Positions 35,439 to 45,945 of a stretch of DNA of 64,000 nucleotides are shown here, in pieces. The position numbers were made by a program, and so were the translations under genes. The notes beneath the pieces were generated by a model. That model was not told where the DNA came from. It did no database searches and saw only the letters and a list, made by a program, of their open reading frames with translations. The DNA is taken from positions 1-64,000 of the forward strand of contig JAILZT010000021.1 of NCBI GenBank assembly GCA_023512345.1, given 5' to 3'. How positions within the stretch are numbered: the first letter of the stretch is position 1; each line of letters starts with the position of its first letter. The stretch comes from Paenibacillus sp. (lineage in GTDB: Bacteria; Bacillota; Bacilli; Paenibacillales; Paenibacillaceae).

Positions 35439-36146
35439 ATGGTTTTGCTTGGGGCATTAGTAAACGGAATCACTGTAGTAGTTGGAACGTTATTAGGGCG
35501 GATTCTGCAGCGTATTCCGGAAGGCATGAAAGAAACCGTGATGAACGGAATTGGATTAGCGATTGTCGTTCTAGGTATCCAAATGGGTTTTAAAAGCGGG
35601 AATTTTCTTATAGTGATTATAAGCTTGGTAGTTGGAGCTGTTATCGGGGAACTGATTAATCTCGAAGATAAATTCACCTCAGCAGGACATTGGTTAGAGA
35701 ACAAAATCGGCTCCAATGAACCAGGGAGTATCTCACAGGGATTTATTACCGCGAGCTTGGTCTTTGTGGTTGGGGCGATGGGGATTCTGGGTGCTCTGGA
35801 TAGTGGGATTAAAGGGAATCATGACATCCTCTACACGAAGGCTATTATGGATGGATTTATAGCGATTATCCTAACGACCACTTTGGGAGTTGGTGTGTTA
35901 TTCTCGGCTATTCCTATCATTGTATACGAAGGCTCTATTGCGATTTTAGCTACACAGATTACCCGATTTGTCCCGGAGGACTTACTTAATAGTTGTATTA
36001 GTGAATTGACGGCTACCGGGGGCATCATGATTGCGGCTATAGGCTTGAACTTGCTAGGAATTACTAAAATCAAGGTAGCCAATCTTCTTCCGGGGATATT
36101 AATAGCCGTATTGCTAGTCTCAGCGCTGTATGCATTTCAGTTATAG
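35439..36146 (+). CDS. DUF554 (YdfK-type) membrane protein
   Basis: 235 residues, six to seven membrane spans with many glycines. Typical DUF554 pattern: GALVNGITVVVGTLLGRIL, VVGAVIGELINLEDKF, TASLVFVVGAMGILGALDSG, KAIMDGFIAIILTTTLGVGV and ELTATGGIMIAAIGLNLLGI. Members are presumed transport proteins; the substrate is unknown. ATG 35439 follows GGTGAAGGA closely. It lies 19 bases after the malic-enzyme gene and may be co-transcribed. Confidence 0.88.
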   Translation: MVLLGALVNGITVVVGTLLGRILQRIPEGMKETVMNGIGLAIVVLGIQMGFKSGNFLIVIISLVVGAVIGELINLEDKFTSAGHWLENKIGSNEPGSISQGFITASLVFVVGAMGILGALDSGIKGNHDILYTKAIMDGFIAIILTTTLGVGVLFSAIPIIVYEGSIAILATQITRFVPEDLLNSCISELTATGGIMIAAIGLNLLGITKIKVANLLPGILIAVLLVSALYAFQL

Positions 36147-36169
36147 AAATGAAAGGGAGCCTTAGACTA

Positions 36170-36433
36170 ATGAAAAAGGAAAATAAGAATTGCCAGAGCT
36201 GCGGTATGCCGCTTGCTCGTGATGAACAACGCGGCGGAACTGAGGAAGATGGCAGAAAAAGTAAGAAATATTGCAGTCACTGCTACCAAGATGGTGAGTT
36301 CACCCAGCCTGATCTTACCCCGGAAATGATGAAAGCAAGAGTTCAGCAGAAACTGGTTGAATTCGGTTTTCCTAAGTTCATGACCGGATTCTTTACACGT
36401 AATATTTCAAAGCTTGAACGGTGGACGAAATAA
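36170..36433 (+). CDS. Putative zinc-ribbon protein
   Basis: 87 residues from ATG 36170 with AAAGGGA 11 bases upstream; the ATG at 36149 overlaps that site. The CQSCGMPL and KKYCSHCYQDGEF motifs form a four-cysteine zinc ribbon as in the zinc_ribbon_2 family, followed by a helical tail. Small proteins of this type have no settled role. Confidence 0.8.
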   Translation: MKKENKNCQSCGMPLARDEQRGGTEEDGRKSKKYCSHCYQDGEFTQPDLTPEMMKARVQQKLVEFGFPKFMTGFFTRNISKLERWTK

Positions 36434-36471
36434 CTGCGTATAGTATACAATGTCTATGGGATAAACTTAAG

Positions 36472-36500
36472 TTGACAAAAGATGGGTTTGTCTGTAACTT
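36472..36500 (+). promoter_or_regulatory. thiC: Probable promoter of the thiC transcript
   Basis: -35 TTGACA (36472-36477), 17-base spacer, -10 TAACTT (36495-36500), placed just upstream of the riboswitch. The -10 is weak. Confidence 0.55.
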
Positions 36501-36514
36501 ATAAATAACTTAAA

Positions 36515-36615
36515 TAAGAAACCACTAGGGGAGCCTGAATGGGCTGAGACGGGAAAATTGAATTCCCGGACCCTTGAACCTGATCTGGATTATACCAGCG
36601 TAGGAAAGTGGAGTC
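36515..36615 (+). ncRNA. TPP riboswitch (THI box)
   Basis: Hallmarks are present: GGGGAGCC, GGGCTGAGA, ACCCTTGAACCTGATCTGG and TACCAGCGTAGGAAAGTGG. P1 can form from CCACT (36522-36526) with AGTGG (36607-36611). Upstream of thiC, where thiamine pyrophosphate repression is established in bacilli. Confidence 0.97.
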
Positions 36616-36654
36616 GGATCCTTTTTTCATTGTTGGCCTTGGCCGTTTATGGAT

Positions 36655-36684
36655 AAAGCCGCTCCATTGTGGAGCGGCTTTTTT
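36655..36684 (+). terminator. Riboswitch-controlled terminator in the thiC leader
   Basis: AAGCCGCTCC pairs with GGAGCGGCTT, then TTTT. AGTGGAG (36607-36613), the P1 3' strand, can instead pair with CTCCATT (36662-36668), which would act as antiterminator when TPP is absent. Confidence 0.85.
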
Positions 36685-36792
36685 GCGCACACTCTTATTT
36701 GTTGCTACTAAGTAAGCTAATACTTCTGAAGTGAGTTTTATACTTCTCTGTCTCACTGAAGTGTCGCTTGCAAACCTTTAGGAGGAATGTAA

Positions 36793-38604
<1,812 letters not shown>

Positions 38605-38619
38605 CGGACTAATTATACG

Positions 38620-38680
38620 AAATCGCTCCATTTGTAAGGGTTGAATGATATCATCCTTGCAAAAGGGCGATTTCTTTTTT
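38620..38680 (+). terminator. Terminator of thiC
   Basis: AAATCGCT pairs with GGCGATTT, with inner stem TTGTAAGG/CCTTGCAA, followed by a T run. Confidence 0.8.
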
Positions 38681-38785
38681 AAAGTAGGGCACCAGTGAAA
38701 ATACTAGGGATGCATAGGTGAGTGTGCTAATGTTAATATATAATGAAGCAAGAAACCCAATTTTATTTACATAAAGGATGAAAAT

Positions 38786-39355
38786 ATGCTTACTCAAAAA
38801 TTTCAAGAATATCTCAGTCTTTCGGCGCAATTACGACCGGATTATATTTCAAGCCTAGGTACAAGTGAAGACAGCCTAACTAAAATTACTGAACTATTAC
38901 CTGATGCACCTGAGCTAATTAAGGCTATTTACAGCACGGTTTCCGGAACAAGCAGTGACGTAGAAGAGCCGAGTCTTATCGAATTTGTGCCAGGGTACAG
39001 ATTAATCCATATCGATGAATATGCACAGGAAATGAAGGTGCTGTCGGAGATTTTAAAAGAAAAGGGTCACGAAGTTGAAGGGGTTGTTTTACCGATTCTT
39101 ACGAATTACGGTAGTGATTTTATTTGTTACTATCGTTCGCTGGATGGTGTAGAGCGGATTTGTGATCTTATGCACGACTTTGGAGATTTGGTGGTAATGT
39201 ATGACTCGCCAGAGAAGTTTCTGGAGACTCTTTGTGAGTTTTACAAGCAAGAGGTTTATTTCCTGGACGAAGAAGGCTTCCTGGATTGTGATTTGATCAA
39301 AGAAGGCGAAGTCGGTGCTGAGCTAAATCCAGATGCAAAGTATTGGTCTGAGTAA
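38786..39355 (+). CDS. SMI1/KNR4 (SUKH)-like protein
   Basis: 189 residues, acidic. The pattern LLPDAPELIKAIYSTVSGTS, LIEFVPGYRLIHIDEY and YGSDFICYYRSLDGVERICD, ending VYFLDEEGFLDCDLI, resembles the SUKH/SMI1-KNR4 superfamily, whose members often act as immunity proteins to secreted toxins. No toxin gene adjoins it, so this may be an orphan immunity or a regulatory protein. The assignment is moderate. TATAAT at 38739-38744 may be its -10. A bidirectional terminator follows. Confidence 0.65.
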   Translation: MLTQKFQEYLSLSAQLRPDYISSLGTSEDSLTKITELLPDAPELIKAIYSTVSGTSSDVEEPSLIEFVPGYRLIHIDEYAQEMKVLSEILKEKGHEVEGVVLPILTNYGSDFICYYRSLDGVERICDLMHDFGDLVVMYDSPEKFLETLCEFYKQEVYFLDEEGFLDCDLIKEGEVGAELNPDAKYWSE

Positions 39356-39358
39356 AAG

Positions 39359-39396
39359 AATGCCCCAAGCCGCTAAGGCGTTGGGGCATTTTTTTT
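39359..39396. terminator. Bidirectional terminator between convergent genes
   Basis: AATGCCCCAA pairs with TTGGGGCATT, with inner GCC/GGC, followed by a T run. Confidence 0.9.
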
Positions 39397-39402
39397 CAAC
39401 CG

Positions 39403-40980
39403 TTAAGCATTTTGATCCTGTTCACGAAGCTCTACCCGACGAATTTTGCCGGAGGTCGTCTTAGGAAGATCGCTGATGAACTCTATTTTGCGAGGATACT
39501 TGTAGGGGGCAGTCCATTCTTTAACATGCTCCTGAAGTTCCTTAATAAGTTCTGGTGAACCTGCAGCTGAATCCTTCAGAACGATGAACGCTTTAACTAC
39601 ATGACCCCGAATTTCATCGGGACTGGCGACTACCGCACATTCTTTCACGGAGGAGTGTCTCATGAGGGCTTCCTCTACTTCAAAGGGACCGATGGTGTAT
39701 CCGGCACTAATGATGATATCGTCGCCCCGGCCTTCGAACCAGAAGTAACCATCCTCATCCTTGCGTGCACGGTCTCCAGTTACAAAGAACTCTCCATTCG
39801 TACAGCTCACTTTGCGCTCAGGGTCCTTATAATACGTATGGAACAGAGCGGGCATGGTCAAATGAACGGCTATATCGCCAACCACTCCTGGGGCAACTGG
39901 AATACCCTGCTCATCCACGACCTCTACTAATCCAGGCGCCATAGCTTTACCCATTGAACCTGTACGTACCGGGGTGTCTTTTAGTGTTCCGATTAAAAGC
40001 GTACTTTCAGTTTGTCCATAACCGTCCCGAATGGTGATATTGAAATGGCGTTGGAATTCATTGATTACTTCTTGATTTAAAGGCTCTCCCGCAGATACTG
40101 CACTGCGCAAGTTAGACAGATCATAAGTATCCAGGCCTTCGGCTTTGGCCATTAGGCGATATTCCGTTGGAGTACAACATAATACTTGAATACCTTCATC
40201 CTGCATTAACTGCAAGTAGCGGTTTGGTTGGAAAGGTCCATTATAGACAAAACCGGTGGCCCCATTTCCCAGTACAGCTAAGAATGGACTCCAAATCCAC
40301 TTCTGCCAGCCGGGTGCAGCTGTTGCCCATACCGTGTCGGCTTCCCGGATATCCAACCAAGGGGACGAAGTAATCCGCAAGTGCGCATAACCCCAACCGT
40401 GACTATGAACAACAGCCTTGGGATTACCCGTTGTTCCAGAGGTATAAGCCAGGATAGCCATATCGTCTCGGTGAGTGTTAACTGCAGTTAGTTGATCCGG
40501 TTGCCCAATCATTAGATCCTCCAGATCCAGCCATCCGTCAACTTCACCATTCCCTGACACAGCAAGACGGAAATCCAATGCTGGCAGGTCATCACTAATT
40601 TTATCTACCTCTTTGGTAACCTCAGACCAAGCAATCACAGCACGTGCTTCAGAATGACGGAGGCGATAGGATAAATCCTTGGCCCGGAGCATTTCTGAGG
40701 AAGGGATAACGGCCAACCCTAATTTCAAGCAGGCCAAGTAGATTGCATACGCAATGATTCTTCTCGGAACCATTACCAAAACTCTGTCACCTTTATGTAG
40801 TCCCAGATGAGCCAATCCTCCGGCTAGCCGGTTTGCCTGCTTTAGCAGTTCTCCGTAGCTGATCTCCTCGCGGTCACCTTTTTCATTCAACCATTTGAGG
40901 GCAATCTTGCCGGATGGATGATGCTCCATCTCTGAGGTTAGATTGTAATATTCGGGTGCGATCCATTGCTGGTCATTCAA
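39403..40980 (-). CDS. AMP-forming acyl-CoA synthetase
   Basis: 525 residues. ANL superfamily: A3 motif YTSGTTGNPKAVVHSH (near residue 170), YGQTESTL, the aspartate-containing GEFFVTGDRARKDEDGYFWF, and the C-terminal lysine motif PKTTSGKIRRVELR. Activates a carboxylic acid with ATP and CoA. It is closest in pattern to medium-chain or acetyl/propionyl-type synthetases such as B. subtilis YtcI; the chain length is not certain. The start is MNDQQWIAPEYYNL. It stands alone on the minus strand. Confidence 0.9.
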   Translation of the reverse strand: MNDQQWIAPEYYNLTSEMEHHPSGKIALKWLNEKGDREEISYGELLKQANRLAGGLAHLGLHKGDRVLVMVPRRIIAYAIYLACLKLGLAVIPSSEMLRAKDLSYRLRHSEARAVIAWSEVTKEVDKISDDLPALDFRLAVSGNGEVDGWLDLEDLMIGQPDQLTAVNTHRDDMAILAYTSGTTGNPKAVVHSHGWGYAHLRITSSPWLDIREADTVWATAAPGWQKWIWSPFLAVLGNGATGFVYNGPFQPNRYLQLMQDEGIQVLCCTPTEYRLMAKAEGLDTYDLSNLRSAVSAGEPLNQEVINEFQRHFNITIRDGYGQTESTLLIGTLKDTPVRTGSMGKAMAPGLVEVVDEQGIPVAPGVVGDIAVHLTMPALFHTYYKDPERKVSCTNGEFFVTGDRARKDEDGYFWFEGRGDDIIISAGYTIGPFEVEEALMRHSSVKECAVVASPDEIRGHVVKAFIVLKDSAAGSPELIKELQEHVKEWTAPYKYPRKIEFISDLPKTTSGKIRRVELREQDQNA

Positions 40981-41146
40981 TTCTATCCATCTCCCATTTT
41001 AAAAAGGTATTAACCATCACTTGCTATTATAGCATGAACTCTTAGTACCAGATTCTAAACAGTTTTGCCGAAAATATAAACATTATTTGATTGAGACAGG
41101 CAACAAAAGAGGAACAGGGTGTGTTTTAAATGAAATAATTTATATT

Positions 41147-41162
41147 GTTCTTTATAAAGTGC
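41147..41162 (+). promoter_or_regulatory. SinR-like box 1
   Basis: GTTCTTTATAAAGTGC. The left half GTTCTTT is an exact match to the SinR half-site GTTCTYT known from B. subtilis; the right half is degenerate. Confidence 0.45.
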
Positions 41163-41270
41163 GATAAAGATGTTAAATTATAGACAACATTTACAAAACT
41201 CTTAGTAAATTAAAGATAAACACTCTTTTGTTCGTTATGATGAAACCATGTGAATTGAGTTTATATTCCC

Positions 41271-41480
41271 TGGTAGGGCTGGCCTTTACTTCGGCAGCTA
41301 TAAATAATACCTTGCTGAAAAAATTTAGCAGGGACCCGGGCTTAAAGGTTGTATTTTTTATGGTATGCTACGGCTCCTCCGAGGCAGGTTCTGTTGCGAA
41401 CAGTATCTGCTTCCTAAACCGGAGGAAAATCCGCTGTGGTCCTTGCTTTAGCTTTTGCGGCAAGGTAGACAAGGGGGTGA
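41271..41480 (+). ncRNA. Structured 5' leader RNA of unknown class
   Basis: Nested stem: TCCTCCG (about 41369) pairs with CGGAGGA (about 41419), enclosing AGGCAG/CTGCTT and CTGTT-GCG-AACAG. A second hairpin CCTTGC/GCAAGG spans about 41441-41466. An upstream pair GCTGGCC/GGCAGC and TGCT/AGCA also occur. It does not match the TPP, SAM, c-di-GMP-I, ydaO, M-box, T-box or cobalamin signatures that I know. It would lie in the leader of the gene at 41556. Confidence 0.5.
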
Positions 41481-41555
41481 AGGTGAAAACTATAAATCTT
41501 ATAAAGAACCATTATAGTAGTCTATTTAGACTAGAGGAAAGTGGGGACCGATAAC

Positions 41556-41876
41556 ATGATCAGGTATATAAAGAAGTGCACCAGGCTGACGTTGATGGTT
41601 ATATTGATAAGTACAATCATGCTGCCTGCTTCTGCCTATGCATCTGCTTCGTCGGTGTCACAGAACACCTCCTCTTATGCCACTTCCTTTTTTTCATCAC
41701 TAGCCGGTGAAATATCTTCATTTTTTCAGAAAGATAAGACCACCTATGATTACAATGATACCAAGACAGTCAGCAATAGCTGGTTCAGCTGGTTAAAGGG
41801 AAATGACGTCAAGAATTGGTGGGATGACAAAAAGGATGACTCCTTCATGCTGTGGGAGAAGTATTACTGTTATTGA
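41556..41876 (+). CDS. Small secreted aromatic-rich protein
   Basis: 106 residues from ATG 41556 (GTG 41541 in frame is less likely). Signal peptide: MIRYIKKCTRLTLMVILIST then IMLPASAYASA, with AYA-SA as the probable cleavage site. The mature part is about 75 residues, Ser-rich at first (SSVSQNTSSYATSFFSSLAG), then charged and rich in Trp/Tyr (WFSWLKGNDVKNWWDDKKDD, ending EKYYCY). One cysteine, next to last. No family recognised. It lies at the edge of the exopolysaccharide region behind a SinR-like box, so a matrix or surface role is possible. A terminator follows. Confidence 0.65.
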   Translation: MIRYIKKCTRLTLMVILISTIMLPASAYASASSVSQNTSSYATSFFSSLAGEISSFFQKDKTTYDYNDTKTVSNSWFSWLKGNDVKNWWDDKKDDSFMLWEKYYCY

Positions 41877-41892
41877 AAAGTAATGAATTAAA

Positions 41893-41938
41893 AAACCGAT
41901 TCTCTTGCCAGCTAAGGCCGGGGATCGGTCTTTTTTTG
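41893..41938 (+). terminator. Terminator of the small secreted protein gene
   Basis: ACCGAT pairs with ATCGGT, followed by CTTTTTTT; the loop carries an inner weak stem. Confidence 0.65.
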
Positions 41939-41942
41939 CAAT

Positions 41943-41975
41943 AAAAAAAGAAAAGAGCCGGGCCCAGGGCACCAA
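41943..41975 (-). terminator. Probable terminator of the SLH beta-helix gene
   Basis: On the minus strand GAG-n-GCCCTGGGC-n-CTC is followed by TTTTCTTTTTT. The stem is interrupted. Confidence 0.45.
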
Positions 41976-41988
41976 CTCCTTCCTCCTA

Positions 41989-44900
41989 TTATTTATTTAA
42001 GATGTTCAAGCTCTGACTGTCATTTGCTTTTAGCGCTAAGACCGCTTTATTTAGAGTATTATTCTGTATCAGGTAAGACGGTGCGCCTGTTCCGGCATAA
42101 ATAGTTGAAATTCCTACGGCTGCTATATTGGAAGTGATGGTGTTGTTATTTATCGTTACATTAAGCACATCATAAGGATCATTTCGTTTCCAGTAATCAT
42201 TGATCTTGATCAGTTCAAGGGTGGTTCTAACCATTTTCATGGCTTGGATGATGTTATTCTCTATGACTATCGTTTTAGCTGTCTGAATGGAGATTGCAGT
42301 AGCATCCCCCAGCACATTAAAGGTGGAGTTGCGGACGGTCAGATCCAGAGCGGCATTCTCGCCATAAAGAGCAATATTTCCGGTAGTATTTGAAGTGAAA
42401 GTGCAGTTGTTAAAAATATATTTTCCGGCGCCAAGCTTCGCTGAACCCATCTTATAGCCCTCAGCTGCTTGGAAAGTACTGTTGGTATAAGTTCCGGGCG
42501 GTAAGGATATGCCGTTATTTGAGTTGTACCCAATCATCTTAAGCCCATCAAATATACTTCCTTCTGCTACAGTTCCTGACAGACTGCCCACACTTCCTGC
42601 TCCTGTGACAGTGACGTTGGTGAGGCGGATGGGTTGATTCCAAATTCGTAGTCCTGCATCGATACTCTTGGTAATATTAATATTTACATTGGAGAGTGTG
42701 ACTCCAAACGGTGTTTTGGAAGTAACGGATAATGTGCCATTCGTGATATCCAAACCATCAATGTTAATATTAGGCCCCTCAAAAAAGGTGGAGGAATCAT
42801 TCATACGGTTATTCAGAAGTGTAGTATCGTGATAAGCAACAATTCGTGTCCCGTCAAAATGGTTTCCTTGTACCAATGCACTTTGGAAGGGCGGAGAAAC
42901 CGCTAAACCTATGACTCCTTTTGATGCAAAATGATTTCCTTCTACGGTTGCATGATGGCCGTCATAAAGGATCAAATCGTAAGAAGCGTTATTAAAAAAC
43001 TTATTACTCTGAATAATAGTGTTCGTAACCAAATCCCCGTTCTCTCCATAACCGCCTTCAAGGTCAATTCCGGATTGTGGAGCAATGCCCTTAATATCAT
43101 GCAGGATGTTGTTTTTGATCACAATGTTGTCCGAGCCGACAAGGCTGATTCCTTGGCGACGGTTGAAGGCTGACTCCGAATTCATAATTACGGAATCTCT
43201 GGTTAAGGCCCGGTTCCAATACTCTACATATGCGCCGGTATGTGAGGATTTAGCGAATACGAGATGGAATTGAGTTACCCCCTCAGGAATATCTATAATA
43301 TCCCGCATACTTTTATCCGCCATTTTCGAGTGGAAGGTTCCAGCAGATGTATAGAAGTAAATATCGAACTTGCCCGGCAGGTTTACCGGATTCATCAATT
43401 CGAAATAAGGCTCTTTTTGAAAAATAGGATTTGTCAGCTGCTGCATTACTTTTGTTCTTATTTTGGAAGCGTCTGTAATCGTTTGACCGCTGTCATTAAT
43501 GGAACCTGAGACAAAGCTCTGCTCATAGATATCAACAAGTGTCCCGTGTGCTGCCAGAATAATGCCGTCACCTGTGAAGTGAGTAGTTTTTACTCTGTCG
43601 ATGACCAGATTCTTGACACCTCTAGCGATTATCCCGTAACCAAACTCATGTGTACCCGCTGAACCTGCATGATCCTTCTTGGAGTAGTCATGCGTTACTC
43701 GGTCACCGATATAGGTGCCGCCTCTTAGTGTTACGTTGTTATCTCCATAATCGAGAGCGACAATCTGATAAGATTCCTTGTCATTGGTTTCTTTTTGTAA
43801 AACAACCTCCATAGGAAGGTCAAACAGCATATTGGGAACCATATTAATTTGACTGGCTTTATCAATTAAATAAGTTCCAGGCGTAAGTGTCGTTGCGGTA
43901 ATGCCCTGCTGATAGGCCCAAATTAGCGCGTTATTAATCCCTTTAGTCGTCTCCACCGGGTGAGTGCCGTCATTGTAGATCCCCCAGCGTGATAATTCAA
44001 TTAAATGGTGACTGGGTGTAAAAGCAGCAACTTCACTGCGTTTTGAGATGTTTTCATTCATATCTACAGCTTCTAGCGTAAGGTTGTACATTTTGCCAAA
44101 CTCCAGATTACCTAACTCATAAGAAACTTGGTTAATGACCTCACTGTTCAACATAATGTCATTTACATAGATGTTGTATCCAGCTAGATCTACCTCCGTA
44201 TTGGCAGACCAGTTGAAAGTTATACTGCTAGGACCACCCGTAGCTGAAACATCCGTAGGCACGGCAGGTGGTGTAATGTCTTGGGTGCGAATAGATATGC
44301 TGGTTCCATTTGACGTATTGTTGCTGCTGTCCACTGTCCTAAGCACGTACTCATATTCTGTCTCACTCAGAAGGTTCTTTACTGTAAAAGAACCCTGAGT
44401 AGAGGAACCCACCAAAACATCTTGTTGATAAATATCAGTGCGCACAAAGTCTAAATCCAAAGGATTATTCCATGTCATGGAAATGGATGTGCCATCATCT
44501 GTAGAAGCTATACCGCTCACTTCTTCGGGTGCAAGGTTATCCGGAAGTCCAGGAACGACATTTATTGTTGCAGATGGCTCTGACTCTTTGTTAAGTGTAT
44601 CTATAGTAGTCACGTACAAACTGTAGGATACGCCGTTGGTCAATCCTTTAACTTCATAAGTGGCTTGTGTAACCGAGGTCGTATTGTATTGAAGCCCGTC
44701 CAAATACACGTTGTAACCTGCTAGATTACTTTCGGAATTGCTCTTCCACTGAAGTTGGAGAGAACCATCATAAGGGACGGCAATCAGTTCTTCAGGAGAA
44801 GAAGGAGGAACGGAACTTGCCGTTGTGAAGCTCATGGTTTTGCCTGCAGATTCATGATTTTTTTTGTCAACGGTTTTAAAGGTAAAACTGTATGAAGTTG

Positions 44901-45945
44901 AAGGCGAGAGTCCACTTTCTTCATAAGATGTTCCGGAGCTGGAAGCGACTTTGGAGCCTTCTTTATAAATATTTACTTTCTTAAAAGAGGCATCGCTTGG
45001 ATTGACCCAAGAAAGGGATAGGCTTGTCTCCTTAATGCTGGCTTGGAGACCGGAAATCTCGGCCTGTACGGAATCAATGCTAGAACTAGGGAAAGGTGTT
45101 TGCAGAGGAGTGGGTCCCATAGTAGGGATGGGTGCTGGCTGCGGCTGTGGAGCTGTCAACTCATCTGATCCAGAACCGATTGCTGATCCGGATCCCCCCC
45201 CTGCTCCAGCTGCAATAGCTTCCGGTGATGGTGATGGTGATGGCAAAGGAATAATCTTTACATTATCATCCGTTTGAGGATTTTGATCCATCGGGTACTT
45301 TTCTCCAGCTGGCTCTAAGCGGAATTCTTTATATAGCGTTCTGGCCAGCAAAGCTGCAAATTCAGATCGGCTTACCATTTTGGCAGGTTGAAAGTTGCCT
45401 TTGGAGTCACCTACAGCTACACCGTTACTAATTAACTTAGAAATAGAGGAAGCTGCCCAGTGATTTCGGGCTATGTCATTGGGTTGGATGGTAGTTAAGG
45501 AGGGGGCATTCAGTTCAAAAGCTCGGGCGATCAGAACAGCACTATCTGCCCTTGTCAGCGTTGCCACAGGCCGAAACGACCCGTCTGCATATCCTGTAAT
45601 GAGGGCATGTTTCTCGGCAGCCTCAATATAGGGAAAAGCCCAATAGGAAGCTGGAACATCCGAATGGGACGGCTTTAAGTTAAGTTCCTGTCCAAGGTCA
45701 ATATTGCTGGTTTGTACAATGATCTTGACAGCCTCAGCCCTTGTTATGGGCATGTCGGGACGGAAAGTTCCATCACTATACCCACCAATCACGTTTTGTT
45801 CCTGCAGACGTTCAATTTCTCTTTGAGCCCAGTGTTTTGAAGATATATCAGAAAAGTGGGTGATACCGGCGGCGTGTGATACGGGTGTAATAGGTATCAG
45901 GAGGGTGGTGAACAGCAGAACAATAATCAATAGTAAATTTCTCAT
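41989..45945 (-). CDS. SLH-anchored protein with four FN3 modules and a beta-helix domain
   Basis: 1318 residues. A signal peptide (residues 1-25, cleavage after SHA) is followed by three SLH repeats (about 28-205; FSDISSKHWAQREIERL, HSDVPASYWAFPYIEAA, NDIARNHWAASSISKLI). Then a Pro/Gly/Ser linker, four fibronectin III modules (about 290-655), and a C-terminal right-handed parallel beta-helix (about 657-1318) of the pectate-lyase superfamily beginning RWGIYNDGTHPVETTKGIN. A jelly-roll-like stretch (about 845-935) interrupts the helix between KIRTKV and TRDSVIMNSESAF. The whole beta-helix part is paralogous to the divergent gene at 46226. Likely cell-wall-bound and acting on a polysaccharide as lyase, hydrolase or epimerase; the activity is not shown. 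Confidence 0.9.
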   Translation of the reverse strand: MRNLLLIIVLLFTTLLIPITPVSHAAGITHFSDISSKHWAQREIERLQEQNVIGGYSDGTFRPDMPITRAEAVKIIVQTSNIDLGQELNLKPSHSDVPASYWAFPYIEAAEKHALITGYADGSFRPVATLTRADSAVLIARAFELNAPSLTTIQPNDIARNHWAASSISKLISNGVAVGDSKGNFQPAKMVSRSEFAALLARTLYKEFRLEPAGEKYPMDQNPQTDDNVKIIPLPSPSPSPEAIAAGAGGGSGSAIGSGSDELTAPQPQPAPIPTMGPTPLQTPFPSSSIDSVQAEISGLQASIKETSLSLSWVNPSDASFKKVNIYKEGSKVASSSGTSYEESGLSPSTSYSFTFKTVDKKNHESAGKTMSFTTASSVPPSSPEELIAVPYDGSLQLQWKSNSESNLAGYNVYLDGLQYNTTSVTQATYEVKGLTNGVSYSLYVTTIDTLNKESEPSATINVVPGLPDNLAPEEVSGIASTDDGTSISMTWNNPLDLDFVRTDIYQQDVLVGSSTQGSFTVKNLLSETEYEYVLRTVDSSNNTSNGTSISIRTQDITPPAVPTDVSATGGPSSITFNWSANTEVDLAGYNIYVNDIMLNSEVINQVSYELGNLEFGKMYNLTLEAVDMNENISKRSEVAAFTPSHHLIELSRWGIYNDGTHPVETTKGINNALIWAYQQGITATTLTPGTYLIDKASQINMVPNMLFDLPMEVVLQKETNDKESYQIVALDYGDNNVTLRGGTYIGDRVTHDYSKKDHAGSAGTHEFGYGIIARGVKNLVIDRVKTTHFTGDGIILAAHGTLVDIYEQSFVSGSINDSGQTITDASKIRTKVMQQLTNPIFQKEPYFELMNPVNLPGKFDIYFYTSAGTFHSKMADKSMRDIIDIPEGVTQFHLVFAKSSHTGAYVEYWNRALTRDSVIMNSESAFNRRQGISLVGSDNIVIKNNILHDIKGIAPQSGIDLEGGYGENGDLVTNTIIQSNKFFNNASYDLILYDGHHATVEGNHFASKGVIGLAVSPPFQSALVQGNHFDGTRIVAYHDTTLLNNRMNDSSTFFEGPNINIDGLDITNGTLSVTSKTPFGVTLSNVNINITKSIDAGLRIWNQPIRLTNVTVTGAGSVGSLSGTVAEGSIFDGLKMIGYNSNNGISLPPGTYTNSTFQAAEGYKMGSAKLGAGKYIFNNCTFTSNTTGNIALYGENAALDLTVRNSTFNVLGDATAISIQTAKTIVIENNIIQAMKMVRTTLELIKINDYWKRNDPYDVLNVTINNNTITSNIAAVGISTIYAGTGAPSYLIQNNTLNKAVLALKANDSQSLNILNK

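Larger units (their letters stand above)
40981..41555. other. Intergenic region and long leader before the small secreted protein
   Basis: About 575 bases. It contains the box GTTCTTTATAAAGTGC (41147-41162), another half-site GTTCGTT at 41230, and from about 41270 a series of GC-rich inverted repeats. A plus-strand frame of 108 codons (41228-41554) has no ribosome site and a composition set by the hairpins, so I treat it as noncoding. Confidence 0.55.

Noticed and set aside
41271-41480. c-di-GMP, c-di-AMP (ydaO) or M-box riboswitch
   Set aside because: The conserved sequence blocks of these classes are absent, although the region is structured.
41228-41554. 108-codon open frame before the small secreted protein gene
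   Set aside because: No ribosome site, cysteine-rich odd composition, and it coincides with strong inverted repeats, so a leader RNA explains it better.
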